Origin: Chelonoidis abingdonii
Taxonomy: Eukaryota > Chordata > Testudines > Testudinidae
Assembly: GCF_003597395.2 (NCBI RefSeq)
Contig: NC_133773.1
Span: 124,873,858 to 124,937,857 of the forward strand
Reading direction: 5' to 3'
Length of the DNA stretch: 64,000 bases
How positions within the stretch are numbered: position 1 is the stretch's first letter; each line of letters opens with the position of its first letter. This document shows, piece after piece, positions 11,834-21,324 of this stretch. The position numbers and the translations under genes were made by a program. The notes below the pieces were generated by a model that saw only the letters and a list, made by a program, of their open reading frames with translations, had not been told where the DNA came from and made no database searches.

Positions 11834-12019
11834 ACATAAGAACATAAGATAAGAATGGCTGGACAGGGTCACACCATAGGTCCTTCTAGCCCAGTAACCT
11901 GTCTACCGACAGTGGCCAATGCCAGGTGCCCCAGAGGGAGTGAACCCAACAGGCAATGATCAAGTGATCTCTGTCCTGTCATCCATCTCCATTCAGCATC
12001 CATTACAATGCACTCCCTG
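11834..12019 (-). mobile_element. CR1 3'-end fragment
   Basis: acataagaacataag followed by the blocks tctagcccagtaacctgtct, cagtggccaatgccaggtgc and caatgatcaagtgatctct. The same blocks open the CR1 copies at 40,626 and 57,816, so this is the 3' untranslated end of that CR1 family on the minus strand. It is cut on the right by the small MITE at 12,028. Confidence 0.85.
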
Positions 12020-12027
12020 ATAACAAT

Positions 12028-12151
12028 AGAGTGACCAGATAGCAAGTGTGAAAAATCAGGATTGGGGTGGGGGGTAATAGGAGCCTGTAAAAAAAAAAAA
12101 ACCCAAATATCAGGACTGTCCCAATAAAATCAGGATATCTGGTCACCCTAA
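12028..12151. mobile_element. small MITE (GGGTGACCAGAT ends)
   Basis: Ends agagtgaccagata and tatctggtcaccctaa are inverted repeats. It is internally partly palindromic (gaaaaatcagg against tcaggactgtcc). Flanked by ataacaat (12,020-12,027) and ataacaaa (12,152-12,159), an 8-bp direct repeat with one mismatch, which would suit hAT. It is a familiar reptile repeat, but I am not certain of its superfamily. Confidence 0.75.
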
Positions 12152-12186
12152 ATAACAAAGTAATCTGTCTTTATTTGGTCAATGAA

Positions 12187-12400
12187 GGCTTGTCTACAGT
12201 GCGTTAGCCCACACTAGAGAGTTATAAATTCTAGTATGCATTAGCGTGTGGTACACTAACTGGCCCATCTGGACCCTGCTGGCACTCACTAAGTGTTCCC
12301 TATGATACATTACTGTAGTACTGATTGAAATGGGACTACATTAACACATCTTGGGAGCTTGTCAGGGCATGCCAGCGGGATCCATCTAGGACAGTTCGTG
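12187..12400. mobile_element. MITE fragment, TGTCTACA end
   Basis: Opens ggcttgtctacagtgcgttag and continues with cattagcgtgtggtacacta and tgaaatgggactacattaa, blocks seen in turtle Harbinger-like MITEs. The right terminus is not recognisable. Confidence 0.5.
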
Positions 12401-12499
12401 TGCAAACAGCCTCTGCCCTGGTAGCTTTCTCCACCTTCTGAAATAAAAAAAAAAAAGTCTTAATACATGCCAAGAACTTGTTGGAAAATCTGTGCCCTG

Positions 12500-13117
12500 T
12501 TATTTTCCCAAGAAGATATCTGAGTAGTTAAAGTCCCTCATCATCACCAAGTCCTGTGTTTGGATGATTTTGTTAGTTGCTTAAAAAAAGCCTTATCCAC
12601 CTCTTCTTCCTGATTTGGTGATCTGTAGTAGACCCCTACCATGACATCACCCTTGTTTTTTACCCGTTTTATCATTTCCCAGAGACTTTCAACAAGTCTG
12701 TCTCCTATTTCCATCTCAACCTTAGTCCAAATGTATACATTTTTAATATATAAGGCAATACATCCTCCCTTTTTCCCCTGCCTACCCTTCCTGAGCAAGC
12801 TGTATCCTTCTATACCAATATTCCAGTAATGAGTATTATCTCACCAGGTCTCTACGATGGTAACTAGGTCATAGATGTCTGTATACTAATGCGAGAAGTA
12901 TGAGGAATAAGCAGGAAGAACTCAAAATGCTAGTAAATAAACACAACTAAGACACTGATTTGATTTCTCCTCCCCACCACAGTTCTGTCTTGTCTCTTCT
13001 TTATCCCTGCTGTAACAGCCCATGCTCCCCCCAAATTCCAACCCTTCTCCCAGGTCTCCAAGTTTTTGACTTATCTGTGGGTTTTGGTCACCTGCCCCCT
13101 TTGAATCTAGTTTAACT
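12500..13117 (-). mobile_element. CR1 LINE internal fragment (ORF1 end to endonuclease)
   Basis: Read on the minus strand, 13,117-13,020 (aaagggggcaggtgaccaaa, gggagaagggttggaatttg) is the same sequence as 18,105-18,180 on the plus strand, the tail of ORF1. It then crosses the ORF1-ORF2 junction into the endonuclease. Both ends are truncated; no TSD. Confidence 0.82.
12544..12798 (-). pseudogene. CR1 endonuclease (APE-type) relic
   Basis: Part of the apurinic-like endonuclease that nicks target DNA to prime CR1 reverse transcription. The 84-codon open stretch includes GKKGGCIALYIKN, DRLVESLWEMI and KGDVMVGVYYRSPNQEEEVD. These match the central strands of CR1 endonucleases (VALYV, VESLWVRI, GVCYRPPNQ). 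The N-terminal catalytic Asn/Glu region and the C-terminal SDH motif lie outside it. Open by chance over this length, but truncated and without a partner RT, so non-functional. Confidence 0.85.
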
Positions 13118-14129
13118 TGTTGAAGGTAGACAGAAGTGATATTTAGTATAAAGATTGCCACATAATCCAGTTAATCAAGGGAAACAGTAAGAGGTAAGTG
13201 GCTCTCAACTGATTATTTCTTACCACTGTTAAAATAACATTTCTTGGTTAATTATAAAATGGAATATAAATTTTGATTAAAAATCAGTACTGATTCTCTT
13301 AATATCTGTTAGGACTTCTCCTTAGTAGGATAGATGGCTGATGTGTTGCTAGCCCATTAATGTTTACCAGCTGATTTTCATGTCCTAACACTCATAAAAA
13401 ATATCTATAGGAAAACCCAGCTGTGACTTGGCTTTTGTATGAGCCAACCCTTCTGACTTTCTATCTAGGCAGATTATTCATATCTGGATTTAGTGTTTTC
13501 TTTTCCTCCCATTCATGTGATCTCTTTTCTCTGATTCAATATTCTCTGGTCTTACAAATACCTTTAAAATACTATATATATAACATGGAAAGAATCATTT
13601 CTGTTCATGAATTTATCTCAAGATATTTTTCAGCTTGGTTTTATTTTGCATATTAGATCTGAAATTGGCAATTTTTGCATTCTGTATCTATTCTATTGAC
13701 ATTACTCACCTGCATTGCATGATGCAATCAGGAATGTTGTTATTTGCCTGCTCTCTCAATTTGAATATCTTAAATCATTTCTTTAACAAACACCTCAGTC
13801 TTAACTATCTCCAACAATCATGGGTTTTGCATTAGTGTCTAGCATCCTGCTATCCAAGTGATGCATAAAATTCAAGAGTACAAACACCCAGAACTAAAAA
13901 AATATAAATCTCTCTCCCTGTGTTGATCCAGGAGAGCACTTAAGTACATGCTTAAATCTTGTTAAGTTAATAGAACTTAAACACGTACTTAATTTTAAGC
14001 ATGTGCTTAAGTAATTTCCTGAACGGAGATGCTTTCCTAAACTGAAACCTATATGAGCATGAATGCCCAGATCCTCAGAGGAACTTAAGCACCTAGAAAA
14101 TCACTGGAGCAACAATGGGAGCCACAGTT
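13118..14129. other. unannotated intergenic DNA
   Basis: AT-rich. 13,925-14,010 has repeated acttaagcacatgcttaa-like strings of the kind found in old dispersed vertebrate repeats. The 77-aa and 66-aa ORFs at 13,423-13,835 have no recognisable motif. Confidence 0.45.
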
Positions 14130-15765
14130 TAAGCCCATTGCTTCTTGTTCTATCATTAGAGGCTAAGGTGAACAAGTTTTCTCCCTCCTCCTGATGACAC
14201 CCTTTTAGATACCTGAAAACTGCTATCAAGTCCCCTCTCAGTCTTCTCTTTTCCAAACTAAATCACCCAATTCTTTTCGCCTTCCTTCGAATGGTCACTG
14301 TGTTTCAAGACCTTATATATCTTGATATGCCTTTCTTGACCCCTCTCCCAATTTTTCTCCAATCGTTCGTGAAAGGCGGTGCCAGGAATGACAGCATACT
14401 CCCAGTTGAGGCCAAACCAGGCAAGGCTACGAGTGGAGAATGATTCTCGTGTCTTGTTTACAACACACCTGGTTAATGCATCCCAGATCACGGTTTGCTT
14501 TTATTTGCAACCAGTATCCACTAGTTGATTCATATTTTAAGCTATCTGGTCCACTACTTGACCCTAGAATCTCTTCTTGCCATACTCCTTCCTCGACCGT
14601 CTCTTCCAGTCTTGTATGTGTGGAAACTGATTGTTCCTTCCTAAGTGGAGTACTTTGCATTGTCTTATTGAACTTCTACGGCTTACCTCGATCCTTTCTC
14701 CAATTTGTCCAGATCATTTTGTTTTGACCCTGTCCTCCAGAGCAGTTGCAATCCCTCCAGTTTGGTATCATCTGGCAAAACTTAATAAGCTACTGCTCTA
14801 CTTGCCCAACATCTAAGTCTTGATGAATATATGAACAGAGCCGTCCCAAGAGACCCCTGGCAGACCCCATTGTTATACCTTCACGCAGGATGGGAAGCCA
14901 TTAAAATCTCTCTGAGCTCGGTTATCCAGCCAGTTATGCACCCACCTTATAGTAGGCCCCATACTAAAATTGTATTTTGCAGATTATCGGATAAAGATTC
15001 ATGCGAGACCGTATCAAACTGCCTTACTAAGTCGGGTATACAATCCACCGCTTCTCCTATCCACAAAGACTCGTTATCCTATCAAAGAAAGCTATCAGAT
15101 TGGTTGACATGATTTGTTCTTTACAAATCCATGCTGGTATTCCCATCCTCTACCATCTTCCAAGTGTTTGCAGATGATTTCTTTAATACTTGCTCCATTA
15201 TCTTCCCTGGCCAGAAGTTAAACTAATGGTCTGTAGTTTCCTGGTTTGTTTTATTTCCTTTTTATAGATGGGCACTATATTCCTTTTTCAGTCTTCTGGA
15301 ATCTCTCCGTCTCCCATGCCTTTCCAAAGTAATAGCTAGAGGCTCAGATACCTCCTCTATTAATCTTGAGTATTCTAGGATGCATTTCATCAGGCCCTGG
15401 TGACTTGCAGGCATCTAACTCTTAAGTGATTTTTAATGCTCTTTTTTATTTTATCTTCTAAACCTACCCCCTTCCCATAAGCATTCACTATGTTAGACAT
15501 TCCTTCAGACTTCTCAGTGAAGACCGAAACAAAGAAGTCATTAAGCATCTCTGCCATTTCCAAGTTTCCTGTTACTGTTTCTCCCTCCTCACTGAGCAAT
15601 GGGCCTACCCTGTCCTTGGTCTTCCTCTTGCTTCTAATGTATTGATAAAAAGTCTTCATATTTCCCTTTATTCCCATAACTAGTTTGAGCTCATTTTGTG
15701 CCTTTGCCTTTCTAATCTTGCCCCTGCATTCCTGTGTTGTTTGCCTATATTCATCCTATGTAATT
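14130..15765 (-). mobile_element. CR1/L3-like LINE, 5'-truncated
   Basis: Runs from a 3' end near 14,130 through RT C-terminus, palm and fingers to the pre-RT linker near 15,765. Order and orientation match a CR1-clade element on the minus strand. No endonuclease found upstream, so it is 5'-truncated. Confidence 0.85.
14258..15677 (-). pseudogene. CR1/L3-like reverse transcriptase relic
   Basis: RT of a CR1-clade LINE. The pre-RT region at 15,390-15,677 reads [18 protein letters not shown] and [18 protein letters not shown], standard CR1 landmarks. The palm region near 14,755-14,790 has the DNA of the FADD active site with an extra base, which shifts the frame through it. Downstream (14,400-14,660) resembles the thumb and C-terminal segment but is spread over frames. 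Numerous stops. The family differs from the CR1 at 2361-4232, since the two share motifs rather than close nucleotide identity. Confidence 0.8.
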
Positions 15766-15807
15766 GAATAATTAAACATTAATTGGGCTAGAGAATGTAA
15801 AGTAGTC

Positions 15808-15875
15808 TCTAGTCCAGTGGTTATGACACTCACCTGAGAGGCCTACTCTTCTTTCCCCAGGCTTTGTTTTATGTA
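15808..15875 (+). mobile_element. tRNA-like SINE fragment
   Basis: tctagtccagtggttatgac resembles a pol III A-box region and matches the arm of the inverted tRNA-like repeat at 19,361-19,535. Only the head remains. Confidence 0.45.
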
Positions 15876-16160
15876 CAGTTAGGAAGCCACTGAGTATACC
15901 TACCAGATTGGGCCCCACAGCTAAGATAAGCAGAGGAGTGCCTTTCTTCCCCAGACTTGTGGATCATGCTGCAGCTCAGGCAGGAAATAGCTGTCTAGAT
16001 GCCTGACGAGAGGATGCAGCAGTGCACATGCCCAAAGGCAGGAATTTTTACAGTGAAAATTTTTCAGCTTGGTTTTGTTTTATATGCTACACCTGAGGGA
16101 GGTTAGGTGCTTACAGGGTTAGATGCCAGCTGAGCAGGGATTTTGTAGGTGGTTCTAGCT

Positions 16161-16830
16161 AGGATTGCCAAATTTCTAATAGCACAAAACCGATCACCCT
16201 TGCCCTGCCCCTTCCCTGAGGCTGTGCCCCTGCCTCACCCCTTCTCCAAGGGCTGGGGCAGGAGGTTGGGTTGCGGAACGGGGTGAGGGCTCCAGCTGGG
16301 GGTGCGGGCTCTGGGGTGGGGCAAGAAATGAGGGATTTAGGGTGCAAGAGGGGGGTCCTGGCTGGGGCCAAGGGGTTCAGAGTGTGGGAGGGGATGCAGG
16401 GTCTGGGAGGGAGTTAAGGTGTGGGAGAGGGTTCCAGGTTGGTGTGCAGGAGGGGGTGTGGCTCCGGACAGCACTTAAGTCAGGCAGCTCCCGGAAGTAG
16501 CTGGCATGTCCGTCTCCTAGGTGGAGGGGCAAGAGGGTTTTGCGTGCTGCTTGCATGTGCCACCTCCACAGCTCCCAATGGCTGCAGTTCCCAGCTAATG
16601 GGAGCTGCGGGGGTGGTGCTTGGGGCAGGAGCAGCATGTGGAACCCCCATGACCACACCTGCGTCTAGGAGCTGGACACGCTGGATACTTCCCAGAGCTG
16701 CGCAAAGCAAGGGCAGGCAAGGAGCTTGCCTTAGTCCTGCTGTGCTGCCAACCAGATTTTTAGCAGCCCAGTCAGCAGAGTCCCTGTTCAACCCAGTGTT
16801 CCAGTCAAAAACCGGACACGTGGCAACTCT
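16161..16830. mobile_element. GC-rich non-autonomous DNA element
   Basis: Ends aggattgccaaatttctaat and aaccggacacgtggcaactct form imperfect inverted termini (AGGRTTGCCA). Possible 4-bp duplication agct at 16,157-16,160 and 16,831-16,834; an 8-bp hAT duplication is not seen. About 670 bp, GC-rich and G-biased, which is why both strands hold open frames (145 aa plus, 103 aa minus) with no protein content. Resembles a turtle repeat of probable hAT origin. Confidence 0.6.
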
Positions 16831-16902
16831 AGCTGTGGCACCTAAAACTGGGACTTAGGGGCCTAAGTACCTGTGTTAATCTGGGCCTATTGCTTGAAAA
16901 TC

Positions 16903-17400
16903 TTGTGATGAGGTGCACAGACGCTGTCCCTGGGCTGGCAGTGAAGGGGTTAACCCTATAGTTCTGGGAGCATCTGAGGATTACTTTAATCAAGGTTATA
17001 ACCCCATAACAGTTGGGAAGGATCAAGTGAAGGATCACATGATCTGAGATAAAAGGTAGGATCTCTGCCTTGGGAAATGGAAGCTAGGTTCTAACAACGT
17101 TGTGTGTGGGGACTTCTAGAGAGGCTCAAGGTGTGGAGTGGTGATGGCAGAGCTCCCTTACTAGAGGAAACTCCAGAAACAGAGCTGGGAACCTGAAGCA
17201 CTGAGGTAGGAATCAAATATCCTTGTTTCAGGCCTTCACGTTTATGAAGTGGGAGCTCTGACAGCAGGGCCTGAAAGGACTATTTTAAGGGACAAATGCA
17301 TGAATTTGAGGGGACAGAGCCCAGGATATAGAGTGCCAGGATTTGGTGGCCTGTAGTAGAGTGTGAATTAGGTAGTCGTCTTCTCCCCTGATCCCCCCAA
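16903..17400 (+). mobile_element. LTR-like fragment
   Basis: Begins tgtgatgaggtgcacagac, has aaggggttaaccc and a TATA-like gagataaaagg near 17,046. TGTGATG starts are shared with the LTRs at 4390 and 49,074. The right end is unclear; no TSD. Confidence 0.38.
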
Positions 17401-17519
17401 CCCCCCAAATGCTAGCAGGGAAGAAGCTGTGTGATCCCCCTTCCCCCTCACCTCCATCACTAATATGAACGGTAAGAAGACTATTGAGCCAAGAGACTGC
17501 CTTGACAATGAATGATGAG

Positions 17520-18180
17520 GAATCACCTCCAAAGGTGGAGGAGGAGAAGCCATGAACCCCCAAGGCTGGGAGGATTGCAGCCACCGCTCCCAGGAGAAAC
17601 ATAGGGTAGTGGTGGTTGATGACTCTCATCTGAGGGGGATGGAGGCACCCATCTGTCACCCTGACATGGCATCCTGGGAGGTATGCTGCCTGCCAGGGGC
17701 TGCATCTGAGATGTCATGGATGGATTATTGAGGATCATCTGGCCCTCTGACAACTACCCCATGCTCCTCATCCATGTGGGCACTCATAATACTGCAAGGT
17801 ATGACCCTCAGGAGATCAGAAGTGACTACAGGGCTCTGTGAGTAAGGGTGAAGAAGTTGGGAGTGCAGGTGGTGTTCTCGTCGATCCTTCCGGTCAAGGG
17901 TAGGGGCCCAGGCAGAGACAGATGTATCCTGGAGGTGAATGCCTGGCTGTGAAGATGGTGTTGCCAGGAGGGCTTCATCTTCCTTGACCATGCAATGCTG
18001 TTACAGGAAGAAGGACTGCTGAGCAGAGATGGGGCCACCTATCGAGGAAGGGCAAGAGCATATTGGGATACAAACTGGCTAACCTGGTGAGGAGGGCTTT
18101 AAACTAGGTTTGAAGGGGGCAGGTGACCAAACCCCACAGGTAAGTTAAAAACAGGGAGACCTGGGAGAAGGGTTGGAATT
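17520..18180 (+). mobile_element. CR1 LINE ORF1 region
   Basis: Plus-strand CR1 piece holding the 3' half of ORF1 and the start of the inter-ORF spacer. Its last 75 bp match the minus-strand fragment at 13,020-13,117. It is cut on the right by a hAT-like end. Confidence 0.82.
17605..18100 (+). pseudogene. CR1 ORF1 esterase (SGNH/GDSL) relic
   Basis: CR1 ORF1 proteins bind RNA and carry a lipolytic-type SGNH esterase domain. Recognisable blocks in order: VVVVDDSHLRG at about 17,609-17,640 (GDSL block, with Ser kept); YPMLLIHVGTHNTA at about 17,755-17,800 (the GTND block, here GTHN); VVFSSILPV at about 17,870-17,895; GFIFLDHAML near 17,970; and RDGATY near 18,025, where the family has RDGVHL, so the catalytic His is lost. 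At least two in-frame stops (near 17,837 and 17,950) plus altered catalytic residues make it non-functional. Confidence 0.8.
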
Positions 18181-18189
18181 TGGGGGGAA

Positions 18190-18437
18190 GCCAACCATGC
18201 CACCACGCAGCACACAGCACTGGATCAAGCCCCAGATCTGCAGCTGCGCTGCCCCAGAAGTTCACAGCCCTGCCACTCAGAGCATTGTGCTGGCAGAGGA
18301 GCGAGCTGAGGCTGCAGGGGAGGGGGAACAGCTGGGGAGGGGCTGGGTGCTAGCCTCCCGGGGCAGAAGCCCAGGGGCTGGGCAGGATGGTCCTGTGGGC
18401 CGGATGTGGCCCAGAGGCCGTAATTTGCCCACCTCTG
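18190..18437 (-). mobile_element. hAT-like terminal fragment (GGTGGGCAAA end)
   Basis: Ends ggccgtaatttgcccacctctg at 18,437. In reverse complement this is CAGAGGTGGGCAAATTACGG, a frequent hAT-type end in vertebrates. The other end is not found. The 8 bp to its right, gtctagat, begin CR1 3'-tail sequence. Confidence 0.6.
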
Positions 18438-18540
18438 GTCTAGATAATACTTGATCCTGCCATGAGTGCAGGGAACTGGATTAGATGACCTCTCGAGGTC
18501 TCTTTCAGTCCTGTGATTCAATGACTCTGTTTGCTCTCAA
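18438..18540 (+). mobile_element. CR1 3' tail
   Basis: gtgcagggaactggattaga, cctctcgaggtctctttcag and cctgtgattcaatgactctg are the canonical 3' end of a CR1, plus strand, ending in decayed ATTCTATGATTCT repeats. It may belong to the same insertion as 17,520-18,180 with an internal deletion. Confidence 0.85.
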
Positions 18541-19360
18541 TGGGAAAATATAATAGATGGCCCTAAAGGAAAAAATAATAGGCAAACCTAGGAAAAATAG
18601 CTCCTCTAATGCTGCACCAGGCAGCATAGTCTGAGGAAGACATTAATGTCCTCTACCGCCTTCTTCCTTGGATTCCAATTGTTCTGTACCCAATAGGAAG
18701 GAATAAATGTCTGTCATAGGAGCAGCTGATAAAGTTCATAGCTGCAAGATTTCTAGTTCCCTTTACAGGAAAAGTCTACTTCAGTTACACAAAGAAATAA
18801 AAGCTGTGCAGGAAGGTCATCTTAAATGCGGGACCCTTAGAAAGCTTCTGACACTGAAAATGGTGAAACACATTGTGAAATGGAATCCTTTGAAGATCAG
18901 TTCCATGGCACTAGAGCACCACTTAATAACCTCGACTGTCTTGCCTAGCAGGTGACTGACTAACAGTGAATAAAGAAAAGTGAGGGTGCACTTCAAGATA
19001 GATAAACATTTCAGATAGGAGCCTGATTCCTCTGTTAGCATTCGCTCCAAAGGATTTTGCTTCTTTGGTTTATAGCTGGATTCGTAAATGTTTGTTAATT
19101 TCTTTGTCAGTGCATTCGAGGACACTGTACAAATATTACCTAATTCACAACATCCCCAATGAAGGGTGTAAGCATCTTCATGTTAATGATAGGCAAACTG
19201 AGAGGTTAGGGGATGATGAAGACCACAGGAGCTCAAATTCACTAATTCTAACTAGAGATGGTCTGAACACTTTGGGCATAATTACATTTGAATATGCTGA
19301 TTTGTCACAATGTATCAGTTTAACAGACTTTGAGAATGAGACAGTCAAAATCCATTCTGT
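18541..19360. other. unannotated intergenic DNA
   Basis: AT-rich; no repeat family or coding potential recognised. ORFs of 82, 102 and 100 aa overlap on both strands and lack motifs. Confidence 0.45.
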
Positions 19361-19535
19361 AGCCTAGTGGCATGAGCACGAGCATGGGATGTGGCAATCC
19401 AGATTCAAGTCCCTGCTCTGCCTGATTTAGGGTAAGCTGCAGTGAAAAACTCTGCTCTGAAACAGGCAGAGTAGGGATTTGAACCTGGGTCATCTACATC
19501 CCAGGCTGTGCCCTAACCACCAGAGAAGGAATGGG
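19361..19535. repeat. inverted tRNA-like dimer
   Basis: Two tRNA-like arms face each other. The left arm (plus, 19,361-19,434) has gtagcctagtggcatgag and a B-box-like gattcaagtcc at 19,402-19,412. The right arm (minus) has tggtggttagggcac and a B-box ggttcaaatccc (complement of 19,474-19,485). Both continue into ctgctctgcctg-type sequence, so the unit is a near-palindrome around about 19,445. It resembles a dispersed turtle repeat; it is not a functional tRNA, since it has no cloverleaf acceptor stem. Confidence 0.65.
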
Positions 19536-19559
19536 CATATGTCCTCTGAATGTAAAAGA

Positions 19560-19700
19560 TCAGGTTTTGATCCAAAAATGACCCTTTTGACACAGTTCTA
19601 TTTTTGTGAAAATGGCTGAAAGGTTTTTATTTCGTTCTAATGCAGAACAAAACCAAACTTGCCAGAAAATGGAATTTTCATTATCTGGTCAGCTCTAGTT
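19560..19700. repeat. AT-rich dispersed repeat, copy 2
   Basis: gaaaatggctgaaaggtttt, aaaatggaattttcatta and ending ggtcagctctag. Same flavour as 9240-9560 and 57,480-57,790. Confidence 0.35.
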
Positions 19701-21319
19701 CTAACTCTGTCCCCTTCCCCCGTGTTCATATCTTGATATCAGGTGAGTATGTGCAGAACTTCTCTAATATATCTCTCTCATAAGAGCAGGGGAAATATAG
19801 GGTTCAAAAGCCACATGGGCTATATGCCACCTCCAAAATCCTATATCCCTGTGATCTGTTTCTTGAGCTAGTTCCACACCACAGAGGCTAATAAATCATT
19901 AAGGCATGTGCTCAGTAGCTTCTTAATTTCACTTATGCCTTTTCACAACTATATACATTTTAACAGCCTCGTACTGAGAGCTAAAACATCTTGCCTTGTG
20001 TGACTAGTCACAAATGATTCTCCAAAGGTCAGAAGAAGCCTTCATGGCTATTTGTTCCCCTTTGGTCTGGAGAATAGACAGGAAATATGTCAGATAGGGC
20101 CTCCAGTGAGATACCTGGCTTTAGAAAAGTTGAAAATATTACCAGCAAAATGCCTTATTCTGAAGTAGTTTGGTATCTGCACTTCTAGTCTCTGCTACAA
20201 TCAGGAAGCCCAGAGGAATACAAACATTACCTACAAAATTGAAAGTTAACATTGTTGGAGCACAAAGCTCTGGATTCAGTGTGTTTTATCTTGTTTTATC
20301 TGAAGACTTACTTTATTTTAAGGAGACCATTCTATTAATTCCTGGAGCCATGAAGAGTCTTGTGGCAGGGTTTCATACAAATCTTTTCCTTGATTCCACT
20401 TCCTTTGTGTAACCATGTCTTGTTCTCCCCTCACCCAGAGCTACAGTCCCTCTTTAATATTTAGTTTCAGAGGAGACTGCGTTCTCTTCTTAGCTTCCAG
20501 ATTCAGCTCTGCAGGGACTATTTGAGAACAGTAATAAAGTTACACTAGGAACCAAATAAGCACAACATATGATTAACCCTTAATATAATATGCAATCAAT
20601 GCAATATATATAAATGCAATCAAACTTATTCAGTGAGTTTCTTTGTTTTACAGGATACTCATTCTAAGCAAAAGATCAATGTTCTAAGACCCAAAAGCCA
20701 AACCACCCAGTCACGAGGGGGGCACTGGATGTAAATGGTGCTTGGCAAACAATGCCTCAGTTAGGGGCAGCTGCACTGGTCATCTCTATGAGTAAGAGGT
20801 AGCAGCCACCCTCTGGTAATAGTTCTCCTGTTCTGGTACTAATTAATGAAGCCTGCTCAATACAGCACAAGTTGCAATAAAAATTCAGGAATCCAATCAA
20901 TCTAATTCTTAAATATTTACAATTCAATGTTAAATTATTTACCAACAATTCCATTCTAATCCAACTTCCATTTTCTCTGTTGTGGACTTCTAATTCGTCT
21001 TTCATCACTGGTATAATGCATGACAATTTCCCATTATGACTTCAGGTTTTTCTTTGGAAAAAACTTTGTTTCCATCATAACTTTTAAAATGACAATAATC
21101 AAACTCTTATAAAATCACTTTTCTAAATTTTGCCATTAAGCATTTTGTTAAGTATTAACAGGAAATAGCACACAAAATTAAACAGACACACACACAAGTT
21201 TCTGTTTGGCAGTTTCTCAATTGCTAATTAACACGTAACCCCCTCCTTTAACCCAGATATAATCTAATAATCACTCACTAGAAACAATTCAGTTTTAACA
21301 GTTTTGAGTTCCTCAGTGA
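19701..21319. other. unannotated intergenic DNA
   Basis: AT-rich, no recognised element. Short ORFs (80 aa at 20,170; 89 aa at 20,757) show no family features. Confidence 0.45.
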
Positions 21320-21324
21320 CCCTA

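Noticed and set aside
16421..16858. 145-aa plus-strand ORF
   Set aside because: It lies within a GC-rich non-autonomous DNA element with inverted ends. The opposite strand is equally open and no motif is present.
19361..19535. Functional tRNA genes
   Set aside because: Box-like motifs exist but no acceptor stem pairing or full cloverleaf can be formed; they are SINE-type relics. The same applies to 25,005 (MIR) and 25,935.
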